Part shown: positions 23,432 through 35,554 of the stretch, one piece after another | Layout of the letters: each line of letters opens with the position of its first letter | How positions within the stretch are numbered: the first letter of the stretch is position 1 | From: Arthrinium phaeospermum | Taxonomy: Eukaryota > Ascomycota > Sordariomycetes > Amphisphaeriales > Apiosporaceae | Reading direction: 5' to 3' | DNA: 64,000 nucleotides | NCBI GenBank assembly: GCA_006503535.1 | Contig: QYRS01000011.1 | Location: 930,001 to 994,000, forward strand | The notes under the pieces: generated by a model | What the model saw: the letters and a program-made list of their open reading frames with translations, nothing else | What the model was told of the DNA's origin: nothing | The model's database searches: none | Program-made: the position numbers and the translations under genes

Positions 23432-24363
23432 CTATCCTATGTAAATGGGGCGCCAGTCCCCTTTCCAGGGTTGGCGATGTCGACTTGGTCGGTATGCTAG
23501 CTGCAGCTGCATGCGACTCATGCTTATATCACGAATCATAAAGAAAACGCCTCTACCACAAAAGACGCACACACCGCCCCAGACGCCCGACTAATTGTTG
23601 GAATAAACGTGGCAGGACTCCAGGATAGAGTGTAGACAAGAGCTGTTTGAGCTTCTTTTGGCTGCTGTTCTAGAATATAAGATCTGGATATATATGGCGT
23701 CTGGGGTTGGGAAGGGTACTATAATGATAATGAAGCCCACGAATAGATAGATGATAATGTAGAACGAATCAATAATCGTTTGCGTTGTCGTGCTGTCAAA
23801 CTATTTGTTCACTACACCATTTTCTCTTGCTGATGTTTCATGTGAACGTACGTTAGAGTTGGATTACCACCAGGCATTCATTCTTCAATTGACACCATCA
23901 TGAGAATGGGGCAATTGCGGGACCCGATGATGATCGATAGAGACTCCATCTTTTTGGACGGGTGGCCTAGATCATGGTAGAGACTAGGAACACCAACTCT
24001 GCTCATGTTGACGATATGTGATGGATACCGACCTATCTTAGATGGTGAAGTGGCAGTGCTATTGTGACTGGCAGTTCGGCGCTTGCTGGGGCCGAACAGG
24101 CAGGCATGTAGGTAGATTAATATATCGTCAGTATTAGATCCTGGCTAGGTAGAAAACAGAACAAGCGGTAAAGCTCCTTCCAATGCATGAATGTCAAATG
24201 CGAGTGTGGACTGCCATTGGATACAACATCAGCAACTCTTAATACCAAAGAAACCTGCGCGTTGACAGACACTTGACGACTCCAAGAGACTCGACTGCAA
24301 CAATTGTGCCTAAACGAAAAAAGGGAGCATCTTCTCGACGGAAGAAGATTGGAATAAGAGTGC
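23432..24363. other. Intergenic region between the DUF4048-like gene and the VMA1 leader
   Basis: 932 bp containing the 3' UTR of the upstream gene and probably the VMA1 promoter. No further ORF is supported. Confidence 0.5.
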
Positions 24364-24957
24364 ATGTTGGGCCTGCGACCACAGCTTCGAGCACGCCCGT
24401 CGCTCGTGGAGTTGATCTCGAGGGGCCGCAGCCGCAGCAACAGCGTCTCGTCGGTGTCCTCTGCTGTTTCGGGCTCAGGTGTGAGCGCGGCGGGCGCTGG
24501 AACTGGGACTGGAACTGGAACTGGCACTGACGCAGCTGCTGCTCGATTGCGTGGAGGTGGGGAAACAGCAGAAGCAGCAGCAGCCGAAGCACAAGCACGG
24601 TTAGCCACAGCCAGGCCGGGCACGTCTGTGGCAGTTGCGCTACTAGAGGTAGCTACGGGCCAGCCGCTACCAAGCAGTCCGCAGCAGTCTCCAACAACAC
24701 GATTCAGCGACGTCGAACCCGAGGCTCGTGTCGATCCAACCTTAACCCTATCCTCACCTCTCTTGTCGTCGTCTTCCTCCTCCTCAACCCCTCCAACGTC
24801 CCCTGCGAAGCTACTGCCCAACCCTACTTTCTCCATCACCCAGCCCGGAGCTGCTGTTGAGCCTGCCGTCAAGCTACCTAGAGCTCCCATTACGACATCA
24901 TCCTCCAAAATGGCTGCTGCTGTAAGCTCCCTCTTGGCCCGTATACACACCGCGTGA
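24364..24957 (+). other. Open frame in the VMA1 leader, in frame with VMA1 exon 1
   Basis: An ATG at 24364 (directly after an in-frame TAA) opens 182 codons that run without a stop into the VMA1 ATG at 24910; unspliced, the frame ends at 24957. The predicted peptide is Ala/Ser/Gly/Thr/Pro rich, with a GT-dipeptide run and a Ser tract. It may be a long upstream ORF, an N-terminal extension, or simply a GC-rich leader free of stops by chance. A 308-codon antisense frame over the same bases shows that open frames come easily here. Confidence 0.35.
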
Positions 24958-27186
24958 TTCAAGACAGCTTGCAGAAGCTCCTTGTACAATACATTGCATC
25001 GAGCATCGGCTGACCCTCGTCCGCTTCTTTTTCTAGGCTGCAAAGGCGAACGGCGATATGGATGACGTCCAGAAGGGTATGAAACATCGCAGATGCACTT
25101 TTGCGAGATTTGTTGGCTGACGCTCTAGTGTCCAGGCAAGATCTACTCCGTGTCCGGGTACGTTCCTATCTGATCAACAGCCGATTGCCGTCGTTGTGAT
25201 GTATTGGTTGCTTACTTTAATGCCGCATTCAGTCCCGTCGTGGTGGCCGAGAACATGACCGGAGTCGCCATGTACGAGTTGGTACGAAATCATCCTACCC
25301 CCATCCCCCCAACGTGCAACCTCTCACAGCCGCCATCAATAGGTGAAAGTCGGCCACGATAACCTAGTCGGCGAAGTCATTCGAATCAGCGCCGATCAAG
25401 CTACCATCCAAGTCTACGAAGAGACAGGTTCGTCCGCCCGCCTGTCGAAAGATAGAGAGACAGAAAGAGGAGAACCATAACTGATCATATCGCTTGCGTA
25501 CAGCTGGTGTGACCGTCGGCGACCCTGTCATCCGAACCGGCAAGCCCCTGTCCGTCGAGCTGGGCCCCGGTCTGCTCAACAACATTTACGATGGTATCCA
25601 ACGTCCGCTGCAGAAGATTTCCGAACAGGCGGCTAGCATTTACATCCCTCGCGGTGTTGCCATGACCGCTCTCGACCGACAGAAGAAGTGGGAATTCACG
25701 CCTACGATGAAGGTTGGCGACCACATCTCTGGAGGTGACGTCTGGGGTACTGTTTTCGAGAACTCCTTCATCAAGGTCCACAAGGTCATGCTGCCCCCGC
25801 GCGCCCGGGGCACCATCACCAAGATTTCCGGCAAGGGCGAATATACCGTTGACGAGAAGATCCTCGAGGTCGAATTCAACGGCCAGAAGTCCGAGTTCGG
25901 TATGATGCAGACATGGCCTGTCCGTGTTCCCAGGCCGACAACCGAGAAGCTTGCCGCCAACCAGCCCTTCATCGTCGGACAGCGTGTATTGGATGCCCTG
26001 TTCCCCAGTGTGCAGGGTGGTACAGTCGCCATTCCCGGTGCTTTCGGATGTGGAAAGACTGTCATTTCCCAGTCCGTCTCCAAATTCTCCAACAGCGACG
26101 TCATTGTCTACGTGGGTTGTGGTGAGCGAGGTAACGAAATGGCCGAAGTCTTGAAGGATTTCCCCGAGCTTACCATTGATGTCGACGGCCGCAAGGAGCC
26201 CATCATGAAGCGAACCACTTTGATCGCCAACACGTCCAACATGCCCGTCGCTGCGCGAGAGGCTTCTATTTACACTGGTATCGCTGTGGCCGAGTACTTC
26301 CGAGACCAAGGCATGAACGTGGCCATGATGGCTGACTCGACGTCGCGTTGGGCCGAGGCTCTTCGTGAAATTTCCGGCCGTCTGGGTGAAATGCCTGCTG
26401 ACCAGGGTTTCCCTGCTTACCTTGGTTCCAAGCTGGCCAGTTTCTACGAGCGTGCAGGCAAGGTCCAGACACTTGGATCTCCTGAGCGTGAAGGCAGTGT
26501 CAGCATCGTCGGTGCCGTCAGTCCCCCTGGTGGTGATTTCTCCGACCCGGTGACAAGTTCCACCCTCGGTATTGTGCAGGTCTTCTGGGGTCTTGACAAG
26601 AAGCTCGCCCAGCGAAAGCATTTCCCCTCCATCAACACCGGAGTCTCTTACAGCAAGTACACGACCGTGCTGGACAAGTGGTATGAGAAGGATTTCGCCG
26701 ACTTCCCTCGCCTCCGTGACCGTATCAGACAGCTGCTGTCCGACTCCGAGGAGTTGGACCAGGTCGTGCAGCTTGTCGGCAAGTCGGCCTTGTCTGATCC
26801 TGACAAGATTACTCTGGATGTCGCCACCCTGATCAAGGAAGATTTCTTACAGCAGAACGGTTACTCATCCTATGATCAGTTCTGCCCCATTTGGAAGACC
26901 GAGTGGATGATGAAGCTGATGATGGGCTTCCACGATGAGGCGCAAAAGGCTATTGCTCAGGGGCAAAACTGGAACAAGGTCCGTGAGGCCACCAGCGACC
27001 TCCAGGCCAAGCTGCGAACGTTGAAGTTCGAGGAGCCGGGTGATGGCGAAGAGGCTGTCTGCAAGAAGGTATGTCGAACTGCGCCACGCCTCAAATGTTT
27101 TATTTCTGTTACTGACCCCCCGCCTTTAGTACGAGAGCATCAACCAAGAGTTGATGGACAAGTTTGCTGCGGTCTTGGATGAATAA
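24910..27186 (+). CDS. VMA1: V-type H+-ATPase catalytic subunit A
   Basis: Catalytic ATP-hydrolysing subunit of the V1 sector, which drives acidification of the vacuole and other endomembranes. Seven exons: 24910-24921, 25037-25076, 25136-25157, 25233-25281, 25343-25427, 25504-27068 and 27130-27186, totalling 609 residues, normal for fungal VMA1. All six introns are GT-AG and phase-consistent. Seen: [16 protein letters not shown] at the N-terminus after splicing, P-loop GAFGCGKT (about residues 248-255), [29 protein letters not shown], and C-terminal [17 protein letters not shown]. The P-loop region is uninterrupted, so the VDE intein found in yeast VMA1 is absent. The five introns in the first 208 coding bases, with exons as small as 12 and 22 nt, make the 5' end easy to misannotate. 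Confidence 0.97.
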
Positions 27187-28391
27187 GGAGAAGTCTGTTC
27201 GTTTGTAGTTTTAGGGCAAGCCCCGGGGTTTCGTTAGACCCAACCAGAGAGCCGCAGTTTGTTTCGAGGGTTCGCTCTTGTCTCGACTGTACCATCATAG
27301 GATCATATGTCACAGTAGTTTGTAGGGCGAGATCAGTAACGCCTTTCGAGGAACGAAGAAGAAGCGAGATGCAGAATAACAACACACGTCAAGTCTGGAA
27401 TACTCAACAGAGCCGACATCCCGAACGGGGTGTCTTTAGTGGAATTAGTGAATATGTATGCATTTTACTTTCTTACATCAGAGGCCCCTATATCAAGGAT
27501 AGGACCTGCCGACAACGAATTTTTTTGCATGAACAGCGCTTATTTTTTGCTGCAAAGCCAATGTTTGATGGGAAGATGAACTCGAACCAAGTCGGGGATG
27601 TTCAATTTCGACGTTTGGCGGGTGGTAGGTAGATTGTCCTGGGAAAGGGCACACAGCATACCCAAGCGATATTGGAGGATCGTACTTTTCTGCTCTATTA
27701 CAATGGACAGGTCCTCTTTCTCCTCCCCGTCCATGAGGCACTCTCGAGACTTATTATCTAATAATGCAATGTAAATATGCCGAGCTAAATACTAGTAGAT
27801 ATCTATAAGATGATAAAGGAGTAAGTGAATAAGAAAAAGAAAAGGCATGCTGTAATGAGGGAAGACGGACGGAAGCAGGCTGGGTAGGATATATATGATG
27901 GCTCGGGAGCTGGGTATCTTCGATGCCAAATAAGAAGAAGTAGGGGAGGGAAAAGCAATATAAAAACACAGAAAACCAGAGAGAAAGAGGCGCGGGGGAA
28001 AAAAAAAGCTTCCGAGCGGAGTTGGGGTTGTCCTCCAATCTTCGAAAGTTCCTTCTCCTAACGATGCCTCCAAAGAACGAACGGAGTGCCGCCGTAATAA
28101 AGTGAGAATCGCTTCGTGGGAATGCTGGCCACTATAATGTCCCGGAAATGATGCCCGTCTCTCCTCTTTTTGAGGAAACTTCCCTTTTTCATGCCTCTCT
28201 GCATCGCCACATGCCCAACCTTTTTTTATCTGTTCGTGTATCGTAATCATCCCTGCGCTCCGTATCCTATAAGAGAAGGCCAAAAGCCACTGAGAGCGGT
28301 TTGTGAGTTGCATCGTATATAGTGATGCCTCATACCCAACGACTCTCTCATATTATACAAGGCTTATCGTGTCTCCGGCCAGTTTTTTGCT
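27187..28391. other. Convergent intergenic region, VMA1 and CASTOR-like 3' ends
   Basis: 1.2 kb between two 3' ends. AT-rich UTR-like sequence; no coding frame or strong repeat is recognised. Confidence 0.5.
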
Positions 28392-29916
28392 TTACTCCTT
28401 GTCCAAGAGCGGTTTCATTACCTCAAGCGCTTTCAGAGACTGCTCGTAGGACAAGATGACAGCGCCGGCGCGGGCAGTCGACAAATATGACAACTGCTCG
28501 CCATCGCCTGTCTCGGTCATGCGCATCTCGGCCACGAGCCGGCCCGCAACGCCCGACACGATCCCCGTGGCCGCGATGGGCAAGTTCTCCAGATCGAGGA
28601 AGATCGGGACCAAGTCTCCTTCCACGTCGCCCACTAGGGAATCTCCGAACACGCTGAGCTGCGTCTTGTCTAGTAGGAGAGAAGGCGGGTCCTCCTGAGC
28701 CAGCGTCATCGACAAGAACCGGGGCTGCAGCACGAGGACCGAGATCAAGCTCGTGTAGAGTTTGGTGTCGACATTGTCCAACCAGCTGCGGCGGGCATGT
28801 CCACCGTTGCTGTCGTGGCCCGTGGCCCGTCGCGTCGGGGTAGGCCGATGGCTGAAGTGATTCAGCTGCTCCTGCTCGAGGTCCTTGCCCGAACAGAGCA
28901 CTACCGTCAGGCCCTCTTCGATGAAAGGGACGACATCGCGCTTCTTCAGCAGCTCAAAGGTCCGCGTCTGCAACTCGGCGACGTTGGACGGTGGTGGCGT
29001 GGAAGGGGGGTCGCTGCTGACGCTGCCTCCTCTTACGTGTACTGTGGGTGACACGAAAGCGGACTCGTCCTCGGAAAACTCGAAACCTCTACACAGCAGA
29101 GCTTGCACCACGGTTTGACGGTCCTTGGTGGGAACCAGGATGAAATCCGAATAATACGTGGTGATGAAGAAAATCGGGATGCCGGCAAGGGCGAGGGGTG
29201 AGGTCAGTTCCATGACGCCGGTGCCGGCATTCATTCCGGCGCTTATGACGGAGAGGATGAGGTAGCTGTCTTTGGAGATGGTGACCGTCTTGGACGCATC
29301 GCGGGGCAACCTCCGTATGACGGGCTCGAACACTTTCTTGGCCCAGTTGTCGTGGCACACAACCGAGCACTCGACGGGCGTGATGCTGACGTTGAGGAAG
29401 CCATGCTTGTTGTCGATGCTCAGGCCCTCAATCTCCTTTCCGCTGTCAAATTCCCCATTAGGCAACAGGACTTGAAGTATCGGCTGGAGAAAGACCGGGT
29501 AAAGGCTGAGGGGAATGTGTATCAAGCTGAAGGTCCCGTCCTGAGAAATGTTTATTAGCCTCCTTCTTCTTCTGGTGTGTCACAATTCTGCCCTTTTGCT
29601 AGTAACGTCTCCCTAGATATGTCGCGTCACATGCGAGGGCTTTCGTTATCCACATGATGTTACCTACTTAGGCACGTTACCCGGGTCGCGAACGCTGTCA
29701 GATTGCAGTAGTACAGGTATAGTCAGAATATGACTAATAGAAATTGCAAGCATGCTATGATGCAATCCTTGGCCATCTACCTATCTTTCACCTTATCGCG
29801 GAACTCTTGCAGACGGACAGGCAGATACCGGTAGACGAGCCACACCGAGCGGACCGATCTTAATTGACAAATGATCGACGACTTACCAAAAATGATATCT
29901 GACTTGGGGAATTCAT
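28392..29916 (-). CDS. ACT-domain protein, CASTOR/GATS-like
   Basis: Protein of the CASTOR-type tandem ACT-domain family; in animals CASTOR1 is the cytosolic arginine sensor upstream of TORC1, but ligand and role in fungi are not shown by sequence. Exon 1 (29916-29887) encodes only MNSPSQISFL; a 346-bp intron (GTAAGT ... TTTCTCAG) leads to exon 2 (29540-28392), total 392 residues. Splicing gives ISFLDGTFSLIHIPLSLYP, the usual N-terminus of fungal members. The ACT core LSVISAGMNAGTGVMELTSP (about residues 106-125) continues into GIPIFFITTYYSDFILVP. A Ser/Pro and His/Arg-rich insert separates the N- and C-terminal halves. It is convergent with VMA1. The long first intron is inferred from the fit of donor, acceptor and conserved residues, so the start is less certain than the body. 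Confidence 0.82.
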
Positions 29917-32900
29917 TGTAACCGGAACGATGCTCGCTCACCGTTGATCGTGGCCTCACGGTGCTCATTCGACCACCACCACCACCAACCACGAGGGGCA
30001 CGCGGGATCTGGGGATGGACCCTTAAAAATGCACAGACGGAGTTCGAAGCGACCAGGCGCCGGACCGTGATTGGGCGGCTTTTTTTGGTTTTCCGGGTTC
30101 TCTTCCGCAAAAGCAAGACACGCTCGAGTTTGGCTGGACCTTTGTATTGTCCGAGTTAGGTACTGAGAATTCCAGGGATTGCGATTTCTTGGGAAATCCG
30201 GTGTGTCGCGAGGACTGACAAGGTGAGGGATGGTGGTTAAGAAAAGAGAGCAAGAAAGGGTTTGTCGTCAGATATCTCTCTTGCCCCAGCGAAATCGGTG
30301 CTGGAAGCCGGTTCGGACGTACTGCGCAGAACCGCCGAGATTCTGGAGAGATAGAAAGTAAGGTTAAACGGCTTCCTCTCCTTCTTTGTCTGCTCGCTCA
30401 GTCCCTCTCCTTCTTCCTCTTCCTCTTCTCGAGCTATCTAAAGACGCACGATAGGAGCCTGACTCGGGGATTCTGAGGGACCCTACCAGCCGACAAAGAG
30501 CGCTATGTGGGCCAGCGTTCTAGCAAGCCATCCTAATCGCACATGTCGGGGGAGAAGAGGCTGGGTCCTTTTTTAGAGACTGCAGATAGAGATGGTGCCG
30601 GATGACACCATGCTTGGTTTAGACGCGAGCTGGTGGAGGCGTTGAGTCAATAAGTAGTTTTCCTTCCCGTTCTCGGTGTGCTGGGATGGGATTTTTTCCT
30701 CTCGAACTCTCGTCGACCGCAGCGGGGCTTCTTCACAAGGTGGTATATATATACAACAAGGAGAAATGCAAATGCAAATGCAAATGCAATGCAGATGCGC
30801 GCTGCGATGCCCACCTGCAACCAACCAGAAAGAGATCCACGGGCCGTCGCCAACTCAAAATATGGTATAGAATCAGGTGATGGGCGCGTACCTTGTAACC
30901 TCTTGTCGTACTCGAAACAGAACAACAACAACAGAAACTCGAAAGACTGGACGAGGTAGGTACTTACTTATACCTACACCGAGTTGGCCTGCATTAAGAC
31001 CGACTGTTTGTCTTGTTTCTGGCTGCATGCTAGCTTGCTTGCGAGTGCCTTTTTTTTACCTTGTGGCTGCAACTCGACAGCCTCGAAAACAAATTACTAC
31101 AGTACAACCTGAAAAGGAGGACCATCGTGCCTGAACGCCAACGTCACAACCCCAACCAGCAGCATGCCCCGAATAGGCATCCCGTTGACGCACCTCGGAC
31201 AGGGTGTATGCAGCTAGTTGGTGGATGTTGCTACTGCTGTTGCAGGTGGTGGGTGGGAGCTTTGGAGCACGCACACGCCCCTCTCGAAAGAGACCCTGCC
31301 ATATGGCGCGCAACGACGCAACACCCATCAGCCAGCATAAGCGCTACGACCAGGGGGGGCGGTAGGTAGGTGCTGGGAGAGGAGCAAGGAGAATATAGAA
31401 CAACAAACATACTATAAAATATAGCTAGGTACGTTATGTACATAAAATGCCTCCCGTGTATACCTACGTGACCAACCGGAGCACGAGAATATCAATTGGC
31501 CTATTTCCTGAAAGGTCAAGAGCTGCAGGCAAACTTGTGTGATGTGGTCATAAGCAGGTCTCAGCCAGCCGCCATCCAGCGGCCGCAGGAATAAACCGTA
31601 CCTAACTTTCTCCACTGACAGAACCTGTCTTCATTATTCCACTTACTCCAGATTATAGAATTTAACAGTGGAATGAACGAATACGACTGTGATAATTATT
31701 TGGAGAACTGCGTGTTGTTGAAGAGACTTGGTCGATTGATTCTCGCAGGGGCTTGCCATGTACAAGGAGTCCCTCCCTACCTGGAACCAAGTCCTGCCGT
31801 CTACTGGTATGTAACCTCCAAGAACGTGGGGGAAGCTCACAACTTGCATGTACGTGGACACGTACTTACATGCTTGCTCACATACCTCCCCAGGGGAGAA
31901 GACTTGCAAATCGATCATGACTGGCCCAGGCCGCTGCTGCTTGCTTGCAATTAACCTATGAAATCAATCAACACTTGAGCCAGCCACCAGCTGCGTCTCG
32001 CTGCATCGTGCTGCATGATGATGTCCCGTCTCTTCATCCGACTCCCACTCTCCCTCTCGGGGGCGGGGTTCAAATGGAGGGAAAGGCGCGAGTGCTCTAC
32101 CCGTCGCGCATCGAATTGAGTAGGAGCAATGGTTCCAACATGGCAATCCGCCAGGTCATCCCAACGTCATTTGGGGGGGGAAGGGCCATAAGCCGATACA
32201 TCCAGGAACAGGGACATATCCGAATGACACACTATCATTCATGATAAGTATGTAAATATACCACCTACCTATCTACGGCGAGACGTTCCCTACCTTAGTA
32301 ATGTAGGCATGTACTTGTATCAATGTATGTAGTAGTAGAGATTGACGCACCCAAGGCGATCCGCAGCTTTCCACTGAGAGCCGGGATAAAGCGCCGACCC
32401 CACAATGTGTCTTGCAGTAGCTCAGGTGCTTCAATAAACGTCCTGATTGCTGGACCGGGATTGGGAAAGAAATCGTATCGTGTCCGACGCTTTCACCGAG
32501 TCCTGTCCTGGGGCCCTCGATGCTGCCAGGCCGTTCATCGCTTCCCACCAGATCTGCCTATCCACATATCTATCACTTGTGCTGAATGCCGAATGTGTAG
32601 TCCAGGAACGAGACGACCAAGTCGCACAAAGGGGTCGCACCAGGCCCACTCACGAGAGCCTCAAAGCCACAGCCATGGTCTTACCAGCAGATTGGGTGGG
32701 ATGTGATAAAGACGCTCGCTACTGGGATCATCCGGGAATTCGAGATACGTCAAAGTGGTTCATGTCTGCGAAAGCCCAAAGCCGACTCTACCCTCTTCAG
32801 CGGCGCAGTACCTTGCCATGAACCCGCTCTCGTACCCCCACGCATCCCCGGCTCCCCGAAGATACAAAGTATCGATTCGATGCTGACTTGTTCAGTCGTC

Positions 32901-33802
32901 AATGTGATAGACAGGGGCCAGGATCTCGGCTCTTCTAGTTTGAGCGACGATCTAGGATTTCCTGATCGATGCTTTCGTCACCGCCGCTCCGGGATTGGCT
33001 AGGGATCTGTGGCTATTATTGTCGAAAATCATATGTTGCTCACGTTATTCTCAGCAGAACGTGACTGAAAGATATGAGATTACTACGGCATCATATCTAT
33101 ATCTTGCTCCGTGCCCTTTTCATTGGGCTACTATGCCCATGAGCGATGAGGTCATCGCCATAACAGGTGACCTTTTTGTCATGGTCCTTTCGTGGCTTCC
33201 AGGTGCAACTCTCTATCACTACACCCCCTGCTTGAGCTAGGCCAGAAGCTAACTAGAAACCCAAGCAGCATCGGCATGCTGCATTCTGACACTCGCGCAT
33301 AGAGCTATATGCGAGGGACTGGGTCTCGTAACCGAGCAATCGGTATCTAATCAGAGCATGGGTAATTGACGTTCCAACGTTCCAAGGCAAAGACACTTTC
33401 GTGCGTAGTATGAGCCTGTTCCAGACGACCAGGCCAAGTTGCTTGTCAGACTGCAGTACAGAGCTGTGTAAGAGCCTTGCGTAACCACTCAAAAGATAAA
33501 CGACCGGGCTTCTGTTCCGGCGACCCTGCCAGACTGAGCCATCCATTGGTGAAAAGCAATTTGCAGCGGAAGCTATGGTAATAGCACATTGCCGTTGATG
33601 ATGATGAGTCCTGCTTCTCTGATCGGACAATGTTGCTATTCTTCACAGAACCATGCTCATCCAGAGGTCTCCTGATGGTACACCAATGACGGCCGCTTAC
33701 GCCCGGTGGCTTCAGGCCATCCATCGTCTTTGGAATGTAACCCAAGTCCTTATTGGTCACCTACGTATGTCAGACAGCCCAATTCGGCGGAGCCCGCAGC
33801 TC
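29917..33802. other. Gene-poor intergenic region
   Basis: 3.9 kb between the 5' end of the CASTOR-like gene and the 3' end of the METTL25-like gene. Short ORFs on both strands have no recognisable domain or splice structure. It contains simple repeats and several copies of the ggtaggta / tacctacc motif. No tRNA or rRNA was recognised. Confidence 0.5.
30764..30787 (+). repeat. AAATGC hexanucleotide repeat
   Basis: Four perfect tandem AAATGC units, followed by a partial copy and GATGC variants up to about 30810. Simple-sequence repeat in intergenic DNA. Confidence 0.85.
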
Positions 33803-35554
33803 TCAAGAGTCACGTTTCTTGATGCCGACGACCACCAGGTTCCGCGGGCTTTCTTTGAAGTCGAAGACCGACTCTACCCAGCATTGTTCAACCAGATCAG
33901 TGTGCTGTTTGAGAAACAGCCAGCGATCAGTCACAATGAGAGATTCAACCACAGCAGCGCTGAAGGCCATCAGACTCCAGATGGCGCTCAATTCTCTTTT
34001 GCGGTGGCGGTACCGCTGCTCGTATGATGCAATCTCGTCATCCGTCATGTCGCCCATTTTCTCACTGACAACCTCGCACTGTTCATGGTAATCCGAATGA
34101 GTTGTCAACTTGACTATAGCACCTCGAATGTAGGAATTGAGCGTTTTGTAGCAGGCCTTTCGAAGGGAACCAATGATGATGGGATTTGTGCTCGTGTTAA
34201 ACGGAGTCGACTCCTTTTCTGGTTTCATATCGGGATCGTGGTATACCTTCTGGATGACTCCCTTATCGAGGAAGACTTTCTGAAGCACGGCACGATAGAA
34301 GTGACGGCTAAAGAAGTCATCGCTATCCTCTTCGCCCCAGTTCTGGGGTGCTTGGCAAGCCATCATTCTAGCAGTGATGTTGAGACGCACACCTGTCTCT
34401 TTGTAAGTGCAGAGACGCTCGCTCATAGGGAAGCCGTGCGGATCGCATTTCGCCGACTCCCGAATCACTCTTCCGTTTATAGGCTGAGGCGTGGGCCGCA
34501 TGAGGGGGTGCTTGTACGTTGGCGGACCAAGCTTTTCCGTCATTAAGTTGTAGCAGCATCCCACGATGGCTACTGCTCGTACACGTGGATTCAGAACGAG
34601 TGAGCGGATGCCGTGGTGAGATAGGTTCCCACAGGAATGGATAGAGATCGCCATGAGCCGCAGATCTTTGGCTTCTTGCTCGTTAAGGCTGGGAGCGGCT
34701 TCCAGCTGACCGACTACGTCGGACAAGTCGCCAGACTCCAACCTGCCGGAAATGTAACGTATGAATCCCTTGCCTTCCTCTGGTGTGTAAACGGCTTCTA
34801 AGTCTCGCCTGGGTCTAAAGTCGACCGCAGATTCCTCCGAGATTTCTGATGAGCTGACTGTTGCTTGTTCGGTTAACTTGCCGTACAAGCGCTGCTGCCA
34901 CAGTTTCTTGTTGCGCATAACCTTTTCCTTCTCGGCCAATCCAGCAAGCGTATCTAAGGCCTTAGCCCCTGTAATATTGTGTTCTCTGCCCTCGACGGCC
35001 ACAATGTGTTTGTTGTACGGGGCGCTTGCCAGAGCTCTGCCGAGGTAATTTTGGCCACTCCCAAAGTCGACAAAATGCGTGATATCGTCACCAGCTATGT
35101 CGGTGAAGTCATCGGCCAGCTCGTTGATGTAGCTGGCGAAGTTGCTGACTTCGTGGATCTTCTTGGGCTTCATGCCCACCACTACCTGGCGAGTGAGCTT
35201 CGGCAGCTTTTCCGGTTGAGCGAAGTCCCGGGCAAGACTGAATCTCCGAACATCCTTGATGTACTGTACAAGACTCTCGGGCGGCCGTTCATCTTCTGCA
35301 AGCAGATCCAAGTCCTTTCTCATGAGCACATCCAGCAGCTGCATGGGCTCGTTGCGGACAAGGTAGTCCTGCCAGTCTTCCGGCACGATGGTCTGGAATA
35401 GCCCAGGCTCACTCGTGAAGAAATCCAGAATGTGCACGCCGCCGCATAGTGTGCGGAATATGTCCGAAGTTGTCGCGAATTCCAACAGGCTCTCCACATA
35501 CTCCTCAGGGCCGGCCCAGCAATCCGGGTAAGGCAGCGGCGTTTCTGGCTTCAT
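33803..35554 (-). CDS. METTL25/RRNAD1-type methyltransferase
   Basis: Predicted S-adenosylmethionine-dependent methyltransferase of the METTL25/RRNAD1 family (Methyltransf_32 type). Single exon, 583 residues. Seen: HFVDFGSGQNYLGRALA (about residues 160-176), the glycine-rich SAM-binding loop after a beta strand; VEGRE (about 187-191), the acidic end of strand 2; SIHSCGNLSHHGIRSL and VAIVGCCYNLM (about 300-340), conserved in the family. The N-terminal 150 residues are helical and family-typical; the C-terminal part ends in VVVGIKKRDS. The substrate is not deducible. The start at 35554 precedes a continuous conserved N-terminus. It is divergent from TLG1 across about 510 bp. No signal peptide, so probably cytosolic or nuclear. 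Confidence 0.88.
   Translation of the reverse strand: MKPETPLPYPDCWAGPEEYVESLLEFATTSDIFRTLCGGVHILDFFTSEPGLFQTIVPEDWQDYLVRNEPMQLLDVLMRKDLDLLAEDERPPESLVQYIKDVRRFSLARDFAQPEKLPKLTRQVVVGMKPKKIHEVSNFASYINELADDFTDIAGDDITHFVDFGSGQNYLGRALASAPYNKHIVAVEGREHNITGAKALDTLAGLAEKEKVMRNKKLWQQRLYGKLTEQATVSSSEISEESAVDFRPRRDLEAVYTPEEGKGFIRYISGRLESGDLSDVVGQLEAAPSLNEQEAKDLRLMAISIHSCGNLSHHGIRSLVLNPRVRAVAIVGCCYNLMTEKLGPPTYKHPLMRPTPQPINGRVIRESAKCDPHGFPMSERLCTYKETGVRLNITARMMACQAPQNWGEEDSDDFFSRHFYRAVLQKVFLDKGVIQKVYHDPDMKPEKESTPFNTSTNPIIIGSLRKACYKTLNSYIRGAIVKLTTHSDYHEQCEVVSEKMGDMTDDEIASYEQRYRHRKRELSAIWSLMAFSAAVVESLIVTDRWLFLKQHTDLVEQCWVESVFDFKESPRNLVVVGIKKRDS

Noticed and set aside
24117..25043. 308-codon minus-strand frame opposite the VMA1 leader
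   Set aside because: Low-complexity Ala/Val/Pro composition that crosses VMA1 exons 1 and 2; no homology recognised.
26038..26062. Possible VMA1 intein site
   Set aside because: The P-loop and following sequence are continuous; no intein block is inserted.
25485..26621. 378-codon antisense frame over VMA1
   Set aside because: It lies entirely opposite a highly conserved coding exon; biased codon use of VMA1 keeps the reverse frame open. No domain recognised.
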